Positions 16,924 through 26,792 of a stretch of 64,000 bases of DNA are shown here, one piece after another. The stretch comes from Mesorhizobium sp. YIM 152430. Lineage in GTDB: Bacteria > Pseudomonadota > Alphaproteobacteria > Rhizobiales > Rhizobiaceae. The stretch is from the NCBI RefSeq assembly GCF_029210365.1, contig NZ_JARGES010000041.1, positions 62,001 through 126,000 of the forward strand, written 5' to 3'. The first letter of the stretch is position 1; each line of letters begins with the position of its first letter. The translations under genes were made by a program, and so were the position numbers. A model generated the notes under the pieces. It searched no databases. It worked only from the letters and a program-made list of their open reading frames with translations, and had not been told where the DNA came from.

Positions 16924-17331
16924 TCAGTTCACAGCCAGGGGACCCCGCGGCATTTCGCGCGCGGGCGCCGGTGCGAAGACGATGAAGGCGAAGATCGCAA
17001 CCCCGAGAAACGCGATCAGCGACGAGATCGCCACGAACGGTTCGGCGCCGGCATTGCCCTGCAACAGCAGATAGAGCGACGGCACCATGATCACGACGCC
17101 GAGGGTGTAGACGCCGAACTGGATCATGGCGAGGCGTTGCGCCGCCTTCTCCTTGTTCAGCGCATAATATGTACCGAAAAGCGCGCTCGTCACCCAGCCC
17201 AGAAGGTTGGTATGCGCATGTGCGCCGATGACATTGTGATTGCCGGAGATCGACATTTGCAGTCCCATGCCGATGCCGAGCAAAAGAAACAGAATTGCGG
17301 CCTTGAAGAAGAGTTGCGAAACCTGTGGCAT
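16924..17331 (-). CDS. Small four-helix membrane protein, haem-copper oxidase subunit I-like
   Basis: 135 residues, with hydrophobic segments near 7-28, 38-58, 66-92 and 97-119, so probably four membrane helices. The motif GAHAHTNLLGW between helices 1 and 2 is conserved in small rhizobial proteins often labelled as cytochrome-c oxidase-like, and recalls a piece of haem-copper oxidase subunit I. It is far too short to be a complete oxidase and has no oxidase genes nearby. The paired His could bind haem or metal, but that is inference. Single gene, divergent from the ABC-F gene. Confidence 0.7.
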   Translation of the reverse strand: MPQVSQLFFKAAILFLLLGIGMGLQMSISGNHNVIGAHAHTNLLGWVTSALFGTYYALNKEKAAQRLAMIQFGVYTLGVVIMVPSLYLLLQGNAGAEPFVAISSLIAFLGVAIFAFIVFAPAPAREMPRGPLAVN

Positions 17332-17482
17332 TGCAATTGTCCCCTCTTTGAATATTTAGTCCTCTTGACGAAGCGAAGAATAACACATTCGTGATCGCAT
17401 CGTCATCGCTCCTTGCGATCTAGCTCTCCAATGCGCCTCCCTCTTGCGCGCAATGCGACGGCGGTCCAAACAGCGCAGCATT

Positions 17483-19360
17483 ATGCTGGTTCTCGACGAC
17501 ATCTCGCTGCGCATCGCCGGTCGGCTCCTGATCGACCATGCCACGCTCTCCCTTCCCGCAGGCGCCAAGGCCGGCCTCGTTGGTCGCAACGGCACCGGCA
17601 AGACGACGCTGTTCAAGGCGATCACCGGCGAATTGCCGACCGAAGGCGGTTCGATCAACCTGCCGAGGAACACGCGGATCGGCCAGGTGGCCCAGGAGGC
17701 CCCGGGCACGGAAGAATCGCTGATCTCGATCGTGCTCAAGGCCGACACGGAACGCGCCGCCCTGCTTCACGAGGCAGAGAGCGCGCAGGATGCGCACCGG
17801 ATCGCGGAAATCCAGATGCGGCTTGCCGACATCGACGCCCACTCGGCCGAAGCACGCGCCGCGACCATCCTTGCCGGCCTCGGCTTCGACGAGGCGGCGC
17901 AACGACGCCCGGCATCGTCCTTTTCCGGCGGCTGGCGGATGCGCGTGGCGCTCGCCTCGGTACTGTTCGCCGAGCCGGACCTTCTGCTCCTCGACGAGCC
18001 GACCAACTATCTCGATCTCGAAGGAACGCTCTGGCTCGAGAACTACCTGTCGCGCTACCCGCACACGGTGCTGCTGATCAGCCACGACCGCGACCTTCTC
18101 AACCGCGCGGTCAGTTCCATCGTGCATCTGGAGAACAAGAAGCTGACCTTCTGGCGCGGCGGCTACGACCAGTTCGCGCGTCAATATGCCGAGCAGGCCG
18201 AATTGCAGGAAAAGTCGCGCGTCAAGCAGGAAGCACACCGCAAGCATATGGAAGCCTTCGTCGAGCGCTTCCGCTACAAGGCGTCGAAGGCGCGCCAGGC
18301 GCAGTCACGGCTGAAGGCGCTGGAGAAGCTGAAGCCGATCGACAGCTTCATGGGCGAGAGCGTAAGGCCATTCACGTTCACCGAGCCGGCAAAGACCGTC
18401 GCGGCGCCGATCATCGCCATCTCGGGCGGCTCGGTCGGCTATGCGCCGGGCAAGCCGGTCCTGTCGCGCATGTCTCTGCGGATCGACGACGACGATCGCA
18501 TCGCACTCCTCGGGGCCAACGGCAACGGCAAGTCGACCTTCGCCAAGCTGCTCTCGGGCCGGCTGCAACTCGATACCGGTACGATGACCATCGCACCCGG
18601 CCTCAAGGTCGCGATCTTTGCCCAGCACCAGCTCGACGATCTGCGGCCGGAGGAAAACGCCATCGAGCATGTTCGCCGCCTGATGCCGGATGCGCCCGAG
18701 GCGAAGGTGCGCGCGCGCGTCGCGCAAATGGGGCTCGTGACGGAAAAGATGCTGACGCCCGCCAAGGATCTGTCAGGCGGTGAGAAGGCCCGGCTCCTGA
18801 TGGGCATCGCCGCCTTTGACGGCCCGAACCTGCTCATCCTCGACGAGCCGACCAACCATCTCGACATCGACAGCCGCGAGGCGCTGATCCACGCGCTCAA
18901 CGAATACTCCGGCGCGGTCATGGTGATCAGCCATGACCGGCATCTGATCGAAGCGTCCGCCGATCGGCTCTGGCTCGTCAAGGACGGGCAGGTCGGCCCC
19001 TTCGACGGCGACATGGCCGACTACCGCCAACTCGTGACGGGTGGCGCGTCCGACCGGCGCGAAAAGCGCGAATCGGACAGGGCGTCGAAGGCCGACAAAC
19101 GACGTGAGGCCGCACAAAGGCGTGCGGCACTCGAGCCGCTTGCCAAACAGATCAAGGCAACGGAAGGGCTGATCGAGCGCACGCGCAAACGCATAGAAGC
19201 CCTCGACGCCGAACTTGCAGCCCCGTCTCTTTACGAACGCGATCCTGGCAAGGCGGCCAAGCTTGCGAAGGAGCGTTCCGACAATGTCGCCGCCCTCGAC
19301 AGGCACGAGGAGACGTGGCTTTCCCTGTCCAGCGAGTATGAGGAAGCGCTCGCAGCCTGA
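17483..19360 (+). CDS. ABC-F family ATPase, YheS-like
   Basis: 625 residues with two ABC ATPase domains and no membrane segment, so a soluble ribosome-associated ABC-F protein and not a transporter. Domain 1: Walker A GRNGTGKTT, signature FSGGWRMR, Walker B LLLLDEPTNYLD. Domain 2: GANGNGKST, LSGGEKARL, LLILDEPTNHLD. The linker between them (HRKHMEAFVERFRYKASKAR) is the P-site tRNA interaction motif, and a charged C-terminal coiled coil follows. Best match by layout is E. coli YheS. The start at 17483 gives the usual MLVLDDISLRI opening. Confidence 0.93.
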   Translation: MLVLDDISLRIAGRLLIDHATLSLPAGAKAGLVGRNGTGKTTLFKAITGELPTEGGSINLPRNTRIGQVAQEAPGTEESLISIVLKADTERAALLHEAESAQDAHRIAEIQMRLADIDAHSAEARAATILAGLGFDEAAQRRPASSFSGGWRMRVALASVLFAEPDLLLLDEPTNYLDLEGTLWLENYLSRYPHTVLLISHDRDLLNRAVSSIVHLENKKLTFWRGGYDQFARQYAEQAELQEKSRVKQEAHRKHMEAFVERFRYKASKARQAQSRLKALEKLKPIDSFMGESVRPFTFTEPAKTVAAPIIAISGGSVGYAPGKPVLSRMSLRIDDDDRIALLGANGNGKSTFAKLLSGRLQLDTGTMTIAPGLKVAIFAQHQLDDLRPEENAIEHVRRLMPDAPEAKVRARVAQMGLVTEKMLTPAKDLSGGEKARLLMGIAAFDGPNLLILDEPTNHLDIDSREALIHALNEYSGAVMVISHDRHLIEASADRLWLVKDGQVGPFDGDMADYRQLVTGGASDRREKRESDRASKADKRREAAQRRAALEPLAKQIKATEGLIERTRKRIEALDAELAAPSLYERDPGKAAKLAKERSDNVAALDRHEETWLSLSSEYEEALAA

Positions 19361-19364
19361 TCGA

Positions 19365-19775
19365 CTACGGGCAGCGCACCAGCCGCTCGTCATTGCGTTC
19401 GGTGCGGTCGATATAGTTCAGCTTGAGTTTTTCCTCGTCAGGGACGAAACGCACGCGCTCCGTGACGTCGTTCTCGCCGGTGCATTCGAGCGTGACCAGC
19501 CATCCCTCCCCGTTCACCTCGGGCGTCGTCATGGCGCAGGAATAGTTGCGTGACGTGAGTTGGGCTTCGCCGATGGTGATCACGCGGCTTGCCCCATCAG
19601 CCGAGCAGAATGCCGGATCAAGAGCCCAGCGGCCATATATGTGGCCGACGCCCGGTTTCGTCTCCACAACAGGCGCAGCGGCCTCGGCCGTTTGCGCGAT
19701 CGGCGCTTCGCTACCGCAACCGGCAACCAAGACGCCTGATGCAATAAGAAAAAGGGCTGATAAAGTTCTATTCAT
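19365..19775 (-). CDS. Putative lipoprotein, hypothetical
   Basis: 136 residues. Signal peptide with lipobox VAGC near residue 20 and Gly at +2. The mature region has YGRWALDPAFCSADGASRVITIG, with two Cys that may pair, and a C-terminal beta-rich stretch ending RLVRCP. Not a family I can name. Third gene of the leftward pepA-holC group, starting 19 bases beyond the holC stop, and convergent with the ABC-F gene at a 4-base distance. Confidence 0.78.
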   Translation of the reverse strand: MNRTLSALFLIASGVLVAGCGSEAPIAQTAEAAAPVVETKPGVGHIYGRWALDPAFCSADGASRVITIGEAQLTSRNYSCAMTTPEVNGEGWLVTLECTGENDVTERVRFVPDEEKLKLNYIDRTERNDERLVRCP

Positions 19776-19793
19776 GGACGCCAGAACTCTTGA

Positions 19794-20243
19794 TCAGGCC
19801 TTGCGTTCCCAGCGCCGATCCGCCGATTGCTGCCAATAGGTGACGGTGTGGCTTTCTTGCCGCAGTCGCTTCCAGCTCTCGCGCGCCTTGCGAAGCTGCT
19901 CCTCGTCATGCCCGTCGAACATGAAAACCGCGCGCTCGTATCCGGCGAGGTCGGGCGCGTCGGCGCCATCGACCAGAAAGCGTATCTGCGCGTCATTCCC
20001 GTTTTGCGGTCCGGTCGTGAGGAGAACGGGATTTTCCGGCGCATGGGGCTCGGCGTCCGTGGCGTGGGCCAGGAACGAGTCGTCGCGAAAGGTCCACAGG
20101 GCCGCGTCGAGCGCATCGCGGCGCTCCTCGCTTCCCGCCTGGACGACGGCTTTCCATCCCCGCTCGACCGATTTTTCGAGAAGTGCCGGAAGCGCCTCCT
20201 CAAGCGTCGATTCGGTCAGGTGATAGAAGAGGATTTCCGTCAA
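19794..20243 (-). CDS. holC: DNA polymerase III subunit chi
   Basis: 149 residues. HolC joins the clamp-loader complex to SSB. TEILFYHLTESTLEEALPALLEKSVERGW is the standard N-terminus in this group (shown here only as TEILFYHLTES through KSVERGW), with the C-terminal region VFMFDGHDEEQLRKARESW typical of chi. The start is TTG at 20243, seven bases beyond the pepA stop; longer readings run back into pepA in another frame. pepA-holC is the usual order in alphaproteobacteria. Confidence 0.92.
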   Translation of the reverse strand: MTEILFYHLTESTLEEALPALLEKSVERGWKAVVQAGSEERRDALDAALWTFRDDSFLAHATDAEPHAPENPVLLTTGPQNGNDAQIRFLVDGADAPDLAGYERAVFMFDGHDEEQLRKARESWKRLRQESHTVTYWQQSADRRWERKA

Positions 20244-20250
20244 GCGCGCC

Positions 20251-21741
20251 TCAGCCTTCGTAGTGGTCACGGACGAGACGGTCGAGAAGGCGCACGCCAT
20301 AGCCCGATGCCCAGGTCTGGCTGATCTCGTTGGTGGGCGAGCCCATCGCCGTTCCCGCGACGTCGAGATGCGCCCAGGGCGTTTCCTTGACGAAACGCTG
20401 AAGGAACTGCGCGGCGGTGATCGCACCGGCATGACGACCGCCGATATTCTTCATGTCGGCATTCTTCGAGTCGATCAGCTTGTCGTAATCGGGGCCCATC
20501 GGCATCCGCCAGACGCGTTCGCCCGTCGCCTGCCCGGCCTCGAACAGGCGACCGGCAAGCTCGTCATTGTTGGAGAACAGGCCGGCATGATGCTGGCCGA
20601 GCGCGATCAGGATCGCGCCGGTCAGCGTCGCCAGATTGACCATGAAACGCGGCTCGAACCGGTCGTTGCAGTACCAGAGGGCATCCGCGAGCACGAGCCG
20701 GCCTTCCGCATCGGTATTCAGCACCTCGATCGTCTGGCCCGACATCGAGGTGACGATATCGCCGGGGCGCTGCGCCTTGCCGTCGAGCATGTTCTCGACG
20801 AGGCCGATGATGCCGACGACATTCGCCTTGGCCTTGCGGGCGGCGAGCGCGTGCATCAGGCCGGTCACGGCAGCTGCTCCGCCCATGTCGCCCTTCATGT
20901 CCTCCATGCCGGCGGCCGGCTTGATCGAGATGCCGCCCGAATCGAACACCACGCCCTTGCCGACGAAAGCGACGGGCTTTTCCTTGGCCTTGCCGCCGTT
21001 CCATTTCATAACGACGAGGCGCGCAGGGCGTTCGGAGCCCTGGGCGACGCCGAGAAGCGCGCCCATGCCGAGCTTCTTCATGTCCGCGTCTTCGAGAATC
21101 TCTACCTCGACGCCAAGGGATTCGAGTTCCTTGGCCTTGGCAGCGAACTCGACCGGGCCGAGAATGTTGGCGGGTTCATTGACGAGGTCGCGGGCCAGGA
21201 GCACGCCGCCGGCGATGCCCTCCAGCTCGGCAAACTTCTTCTTCGCTGCCGGATGATCGGCACAGGTGATGACGAAGGCGGTCTCTTTTTCGCTTTCGCC
21301 ATTGGCCTCGTCCTTGCGGGTCTTGTACTTGTCGAATGTGTAGGCGCGCAAAAGGATGCCCATCGCAAGCTGCGCGGCGTCGGTCGCACTCGCCTCCGCT
21401 CCGGCCACGTCCACGACGACCGTCACCTTCTTCGCCTTGCGGGCCGCTGCCTGCACAGCGCCGCCGATCTTGAGCCAACCCTGCTCGTCGAGCGCTGCCG
21501 GCTTGCCGACACCCAGGACCACGAGCCGGTCGAGCGTGGTGCCGTGCGGCGCGAGAATATCGACCGAGCCACCCATCTTGCCCTTGAAGGACGCGACGTC
21601 GATCGCACGCGCAAGAATTCCTTGCGGATCGTGGCTTCCCGCAGAGCCGGCCAGGCCGGTTTCCTCGCCGCTCAAGAGCACCAGAACGCCCTCGGACTGC
21701 AATGACGGCTTGGCGAAGCTGATGACGGGACGTGGAGACAT
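20251..21741 (-). CDS. pepA: Leucyl aminopeptidase
   Basis: 496 residues, M17 family cytosolic aminopeptidase removing N-terminal residues from peptides, and in some bacteria also a DNA-binding regulator. The hallmark [12 protein letters not shown] is present, with the metal- and substrate-binding [14 protein letters not shown] and [10 protein letters not shown]. Full family length. The ATG at 21741 follows a GGATACCC-type purine stretch; the longer reading adds a poor Pro/Gln-rich leader. Divergent from lptF across about 250 bases. Confidence 0.96.
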   Translation of the reverse strand: MSPRPVISFAKPSLQSEGVLVLLSGEETGLAGSAGSHDPQGILARAIDVASFKGKMGGSVDILAPHGTTLDRLVVLGVGKPAALDEQGWLKIGGAVQAAARKAKKVTVVVDVAGAEASATDAAQLAMGILLRAYTFDKYKTRKDEANGESEKETAFVITCADHPAAKKKFAELEGIAGGVLLARDLVNEPANILGPVEFAAKAKELESLGVEVEILEDADMKKLGMGALLGVAQGSERPARLVVMKWNGGKAKEKPVAFVGKGVVFDSGGISIKPAAGMEDMKGDMGGAAAVTGLMHALAARKAKANVVGIIGLVENMLDGKAQRPGDIVTSMSGQTIEVLNTDAEGRLVLADALWYCNDRFEPRFMVNLATLTGAILIALGQHHAGLFSNNDELAGRLFEAGQATGERVWRMPMGPDYDKLIDSKNADMKNIGGRHAGAITAAQFLQRFVKETPWAHLDVAGTAMGSPTNEISQTWASGYGVRLLDRLVRDHYEG

Positions 21742-21870
21742 TGGGTATCCTTCGGGTGGAAAAATCTGAGGCCGTTGCCTTTGCGGTAGAGAATAGGGCA
21801 CCGCATTTCAAGGACGGAAGTCCGGGCCGGCGCGGAAAGAAGCAGTCAATCAATCGTTAACCATGCGTGT

Positions 21871-21888
21871 TTGGCATTTGTTTGCCAA
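21871..21888. promoter_or_regulatory. Inverted repeat TTGGCA-N6-TGCCAA, possible operator
   Basis: A perfect 6-base inverted repeat with a 6-base AT-rich spacer in the divergent pepA/lptF intergenic region, about 105 bases before the lptF start and 130 from pepA. The form suits a dimeric regulator; which one is unknown. Confidence 0.35.
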
Positions 21889-21993
21889 GGTAACGGATTG
21901 TATGGTCCACGATCGAGCGAAGCCCCAGGGGGCGACGCAGCGGCAGCATCTCCCGCCGCAGACTTGCCCCATTGAACGGATCATTCAGCCTGC

Positions 21994-23178
21994 ATGAGAG
22001 TGCTCGAAACCTACATCATGCGGCGCACCTTCGCGATCTTCGCGGTGACGCTGCTTTGGGTTCTCGCCATCGTCTGGACGACCCAGGTCCTGACCCGCAT
22101 CAATATCGTGACCAGCAGCGGGCAATCGGCCGCAACTTTCTTCGAAATCGCCGCGCTGGTCCTGCCCGCGGTCATTCCGATCGTAATCCCGTTCGCGCTC
22201 GGCATCGCGGTCGCGCAGACGCTCAGCGCGATGAACACCGATTCGGAGCTGATCGTGATCACCGCATCCGGCAGCCCGAAGACGACCGTCGTTCGGCCGA
22301 TCCTCCTGATCGCCGCCATCGCCTCGATCGCTTCCTTCGCGATCGAGAATGGCGTCGAGCCCTTCGCGCGCGAGAGGCTGCGCGCGCTCGTCTCGGAAGC
22401 ACGGGCCGATCTCATCACCTCGGTCGTCCAGGAAGGCACGTTCCAGACCATCGACGACGGCCTCGTCATCCAGATCAGCGAGCGTCTGCCGGACGGGCGC
22501 TTTGCCGGCATCTTCCTCTCCGACACGCGCGAAGAGGCAACCGAACTGATCTACTACGCCGATACCGGCGCGACGGTCCAACTCGACGGCGAGCACGTTC
22601 TGGTCATGCAGGACGGGGTCGTCCACCGGCGCAACAAGACCGGAAACGTCTCGATCATCCGCTACCAGTCCTACGCGTTCGACCTGGCAGAGTTTGCGCC
22701 TGCGACATCGCAGATCAACTATCTGCCGAAGGACCGCACGCTCGGATTCCTGATGAACCCCGATCCGGCCGATCCCGTCTACCAGAATGCGCCGCTGGCC
22801 TTTGCCGCAGAACTGCATCGCCGCCTGACCGACTGGATCTATCCGCTGGTCTTCGCGCTGGTCGGTCTTGCCGTTGCCGGCGATTCGCGCTCGTTCCGTG
22901 AATCGCGCATCCATCCGCTGATCACCACGATGCTGATCGCGCTGTTCATCCGGTGGGAAGGCTTCATCGTGGGCAATGCGGCAGCGGACAGTCCCGCATT
23001 CATCGCCGCCATGTATGCCGTTCCGCTGATCGCAATGGCCGTGTGCATCTGGGTGATCGCCACCAACAAGCGGCTTGAAATTCCGACCCGCTGGACCGAG
23101 CGGATTCAGGAGTTCTGGGCGCGGCGCGCCGTCGAACCGTTCCTGCGTCGCCGGTCCGCCCCGGAGGGCAAGCCATGA
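21994..23178 (+). CDS. lptF: LPS export ABC transporter permease LptF
   Basis: 394 residues, YjgP/YjgQ family. LptF and LptG form the inner-membrane channel that extracts lipopolysaccharide and passes it to the LptC-A-D bridge. Three membrane helices near the N-terminus, a periplasmic beta-jellyroll domain in the middle (about 125-265), and three more helices towards the C-terminus (about 285-365). The ATPase LptB and LptC/LptA are not in this window, as is normal in rhizobia, where they sit elsewhere. Stop overlaps the lptG start. Confidence 0.94.
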   Translation: MRVLETYIMRRTFAIFAVTLLWVLAIVWTTQVLTRINIVTSSGQSAATFFEIAALVLPAVIPIVIPFALGIAVAQTLSAMNTDSELIVITASGSPKTTVVRPILLIAAIASIASFAIENGVEPFARERLRALVSEARADLITSVVQEGTFQTIDDGLVIQISERLPDGRFAGIFLSDTREEATELIYYADTGATVQLDGEHVLVMQDGVVHRRNKTGNVSIIRYQSYAFDLAEFAPATSQINYLPKDRTLGFLMNPDPADPVYQNAPLAFAAELHRRLTDWIYPLVFALVGLAVAGDSRSFRESRIHPLITTMLIALFIRWEGFIVGNAAADSPAFIAAMYAVPLIAMAVCIWVIATNKRLEIPTRWTERIQEFWARRAVEPFLRRRSAPEGKP

Positions 23179-24263
23179 TCGGGCGCACACTCGGCGCCTA
23201 TTTCATGAGGCGCTATCTCGTCATCACATTCTGGTTCTTCACCGGCATCTTCGGGCTGATCTTCATCGTGAATTTCACCGAGATCTCGCGCCGGGTCGGT
23301 GACCTACCCGACTATTCGCTGTGGTGGGGCGTGACATTCGCCGGGCTCCAGACGCCTTTCATCATGCAGCAGGCCGTGCCCTTCATCGCGCTCGTCTCCG
23401 GCATCGCCACGCTGATCTCGCTCAACCGGAAATATGAACTGGTCGTTGCGCGTGCCGCCGGCATCTCGGCCTGGCAGTTCCTGCTGCCGATCTGCATCGG
23501 CGCGCTCCTGTTCGGTCTGGCGGCGCTTTTCGTCCTCAATCCCATCGCTTCCTTCGGATATGAACGCACCCAATTCCTCGAAGCGAATATCCGCGGAGGC
23601 AACAGCACGCCTGCGGCCGGCGGCGAGGCGCCGTGGATCAAGCAACGCGTGGGCGAAACCGAAACCTATATCGGCGCCGCGGGCGTTCTCGACGAAGGGC
23701 TGCAACTCGTCAACGCGACCTTCATCACCGTAGGACCGGACACCGACGCGATCGCGCGCCTCGATGCCGAGCGCGCCTTTCTGCGGGAAGGCGAATGGCA
23801 GCTTCAAAACGCCCGGCGCACCACGCGCGGCAATCCGCCGGAACTGATGGAAGCGGTTTCGGTCCCAACGAATCTGACGCCGGAATTCGTGCTCGAGCGG
23901 CTGGCCAGCCCCGAGACGATCCCGATCTTCCAACTGCCGCGCAAGATCGCCGCGGCCCGTTCCTTCGGGCTGCCGGCGAACAATTTCGCCATGCACATGC
24001 ACTCGATGCTGGCCATGCCGGCACTGCTCGTCGCGATGACGCTGATCGCCGCGACGGTGTCGATGCGGTTTGCCAGAATGGGGCAGTCATCGGCCATGAT
24101 TCTGGGTGGCGTCATGGCAGGCTTTCTGCTTTATGTCGTGACGGTTCTGGTGAAGGCGTTCGGGAGCGCCGGATTCGTGCCGCCCGTCGCCGCCGCCTGG
24201 TTGCCGGTCGTCGTCGCCGGCTTTTTCGGAGTGACTTTCTTGCTATACAGAGAGGACGGTTAG
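23175..24263 (+). CDS. lptG: LPS export ABC transporter permease LptG
   Basis: 362 residues, partner of LptF with the same plan: N-terminal helices (IGRTLGAYFMRRYLVI opening), a periplasmic jellyroll (about 120-265), and C-terminal helices with MRFARMGQ, the coupling region near LptB. The start is inside the lptF stop (ATGA). The stop TAG shares its G with the GTG start of lptD. Confidence 0.94.
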   Translation: MIGRTLGAYFMRRYLVITFWFFTGIFGLIFIVNFTEISRRVGDLPDYSLWWGVTFAGLQTPFIMQQAVPFIALVSGIATLISLNRKYELVVARAAGISAWQFLLPICIGALLFGLAALFVLNPIASFGYERTQFLEANIRGGNSTPAAGGEAPWIKQRVGETETYIGAAGVLDEGLQLVNATFITVGPDTDAIARLDAERAFLREGEWQLQNARRTTRGNPPELMEAVSVPTNLTPEFVLERLASPETIPIFQLPRKIAAARSFGLPANNFAMHMHSMLAMPALLVAMTLIAATVSMRFARMGQSSAMILGGVMAGFLLYVVTVLVKAFGSAGFVPPVAAAWLPVVVAGFFGVTFLLYREDG

Positions 24264-26686
24264 TGAGGGGCGTGCTTTCCGGCCTCAGCAGAGCAGTCAG
24301 AACCCGGCGTCTTCTGGGAGCGACGACGCTCGCCGGCGTGCTCGCCGCGACCGGCTCGATCGTCGCGATGCAGCCCGTCATCGCGCAGAGCATCGACCTT
24401 TCCGCCCAGACCGATCCCAATGCCGACATGCTGCTGGAAGCCGATACGCTGGTCTATGACAACGACCGCAATCGCATCACCGCCGTCGGCTCCGTCCAGA
24501 TCGAATATGCCGGCAACCGCCTCGTCGCCCAGCGCGTCACCTATGATCGGGCGACCTCGCGGCTGATCGCCAGCGGCGGCGTCGAGATCATCGACCCGGA
24601 CGGCACGCGGTTCCAGTCCGACGAGATCGACGTGACCGACGATTTCGCCGACGCCTTCGTGCGCACGCTCAGGGTCGAGACGGCGGAACGCGTCTATTTC
24701 GGCGCCGACAGCGCGGAACGGCGCGGCGGCGCGGTGACGGAATTCGAGCGCGGCGTTTATACGGCGTGCGAGCCGTGCGAGGAAAATCCCGACAAGCCGC
24801 CGGTCTGGAACATCAAGGCGCAGAAGATCATCTGGAACGGCGAGACGAAGACCGTCCGCTTCGAGCGCGCGCGGTTCGAATTTCTCGGCGTTCCCCTGGC
24901 ATGGGTGCCCGCCTTCGAAATCGCCGACCCGACGGTGGAGCGCAAGAGCGGTTTCCTCTTCCCGACCTTCGGAAATTCGGAAAATCTCGGCAGCTTCCTC
25001 AACATACCCTATTATTTCGCGCTCTCGCCAACCTATGACCTGACGGTAACGGCCGGCGGCTACACCCAGCAGGGTTTCCTTGGCCAGGCGGAGTGGCGCC
25101 AGCGCTTCGACAATGGCCAATACAATCTGCGCATTGCCGGCATCTCGCAGCGCGACCCGGATGCATTCGGCGCCGGCACGGTCGATGCGCAGGAGACCGG
25201 GCGCGGGCTCATCGCCTCGCGCGGCGATTTCACGATCAATCCGCGCTGGAGGTTCGGCTGGGACGTGATGGCCCAGACCGACAAGAATTTCGGCTATACC
25301 TACAATATCGAACAGGCAAACGCCTACGACCAGATCTCGCAGGTCTATCTGACGGGACTCGACGGGCGCAATTTCTTCGACCTGCGCGCATATCACTTCA
25401 CGAAGCAGGAAGCGGTTCTCGACTTCAATGCGGACGGCACACGCAACGTTGGTGCCGCTTCCCCGCTGCAACCCTTCGTCCTGCCCTCCTTCGATTACAG
25501 CCTGACACCCGATGGACCCATCGCCGGTGGCGAACTGACGATCGACGTCAACAGCCAGGCCCTTTGGCGCGACCGTTTCGATGGTCGCGGTTTCGCGAGG
25601 CAATCACCGTCGCCGACCGGCCGCGGGCTCGACGGCGGCTCCGGACGACTGACCGCCGAAGCGGAATGGAAGCGGACGTTCATCACCGGCGGCGGGCTTT
25701 TGATCACGCCCTCGCTCCATGCGCGCCAGGACGCGATCGGCGTGCATTTCGGCGACGGAGCCTTGTCCGCCGAAGGTATTGCGAATGTTGCCAACGCTCA
25801 GGGCGTGGCCGCGGACATTCGCTCGGCCTATTACCGCTCCATGGCGACTGCCGGGCTCGAAGCGCGTTGGCCGGTTCTCTTCTCGACATCGAGTTCGACG
25901 CATGTCTTCGAGCCGATGGCACAGGTCTTCGCTCGCCCCGACGAGCCTTATGGCGGCAGTCTGGGCATTCCGAACGAAGACGCGCAGAGCCTGGTCTTCG
26001 ACGCGACGACCCTGTTCGAGCGGGACAAGTTTTCCGGCTACGACCGAATCGAGGGCGGCACCCGCGCCAATGTCGGCATTCGTTATACAGGCGATCTCGG
26101 CGGCGGCTGGGGGGCCAGCGCGATCTTCGGCCAGTCCTATCATCTGGCCGGCGCGAACTCCTACGCTTCGCCCGATCTGGTCTATGCCGGCGCCTATTCC
26201 GGCCTCGAAGACGACGTTTCCGACTATGTCGGAATGGTCGGACTGAGCACACCCGTCGGCGTGTCGCTGGCAGCCGGGGCGCGGCTCGACAAGGACAATC
26301 TGGAAGTGCGCCGCACCGATGTCGCGGCGAGCTATGCGACGCCGGCCGTTTCGCTCTCGACGCAATATTCCTTCATCGATGCCCAGCCCGATTACGGTTT
26401 CACCGATGATCGTCACGAAGTGCGAGTCGGCGGGTCGGCGCAGGTTCACGAATACTGGCGCGTCTTCGGCAACGCCACCTTCGACCTCAACACGAGCAAC
26501 ATGGTCCAGCGCGGCATCGGCTTCGCCTATGACGACGATTGCTTCGGGATCAATTTCACGGCATCGGAAACGCGCGGCAACATCAACAATGAAGTTCTCT
26601 CGCGCGACTTCGGCATCAACATCTCGTTGCGCACGCTGGGCGATTTCGGCCGAACCACCAGCAGTACCGACACGAGGACGTTTTGA
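24263..26686 (+). CDS. lptD: LPS-assembly protein LptD (OstA/Imp)
   Basis: 807 residues. LptD is the outer-membrane beta-barrel that inserts LPS into the outer leaflet. An Arg-rich signal region with a hydrophobic core ends near VIAQSIDLS (about residue 43). An OstA-type jellyroll covers about 55-160 (LVYDNDRNRITAVGSVQIEY style), and a large C-terminal barrel follows to the end, closing in SLRTLGDFGRT. Cys are few: CEPC near residue 170 and one near YDDDCFGI. The GTG at 24263 overlaps the lptG stop; GTG 24272 is a second option. Confidence 0.93.
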   Translation: MRGVLSGLSRAVRTRRLLGATTLAGVLAATGSIVAMQPVIAQSIDLSAQTDPNADMLLEADTLVYDNDRNRITAVGSVQIEYAGNRLVAQRVTYDRATSRLIASGGVEIIDPDGTRFQSDEIDVTDDFADAFVRTLRVETAERVYFGADSAERRGGAVTEFERGVYTACEPCEENPDKPPVWNIKAQKIIWNGETKTVRFERARFEFLGVPLAWVPAFEIADPTVERKSGFLFPTFGNSENLGSFLNIPYYFALSPTYDLTVTAGGYTQQGFLGQAEWRQRFDNGQYNLRIAGISQRDPDAFGAGTVDAQETGRGLIASRGDFTINPRWRFGWDVMAQTDKNFGYTYNIEQANAYDQISQVYLTGLDGRNFFDLRAYHFTKQEAVLDFNADGTRNVGAASPLQPFVLPSFDYSLTPDGPIAGGELTIDVNSQALWRDRFDGRGFARQSPSPTGRGLDGGSGRLTAEAEWKRTFITGGGLLITPSLHARQDAIGVHFGDGALSAEGIANVANAQGVAADIRSAYYRSMATAGLEARWPVLFSTSSSTHVFEPMAQVFARPDEPYGGSLGIPNEDAQSLVFDATTLFERDKFSGYDRIEGGTRANVGIRYTGDLGGGWGASAIFGQSYHLAGANSYASPDLVYAGAYSGLEDDVSDYVGMVGLSTPVGVSLAAGARLDKDNLEVRRTDVAASYATPAVSLSTQYSFIDAQPDYGFTDDRHEVRVGGSAQVHEYWRVFGNATFDLNTSNMVQRGIGFAYDDDCFGINFTASETRGNINNEVLSRDFGINISLRTLGDFGRTTSSTDTRTF

Positions 26687-26792
26687 CCATTGCGGGTCGA
26701 CGCGTGTGCCGTTGACATCGTTTTGCCCAAGATGCACTTCAGGGGCTTGCCATTCGCAAAAGGCTTGCACCCCGGATCAGGAGGCTAGACGC

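Noticed and set aside
20263-21705. Rightward open frame of 480 codons opposite pepA
   Set aside because: pepA has its full signature on the other strand; this frame has no family features.
24260-25603. Leftward open frame of 447 codons opposite lptD
   Set aside because: Shadow of lptD, which fits the lptF-lptG-lptD order and has a signal and OstA domain.
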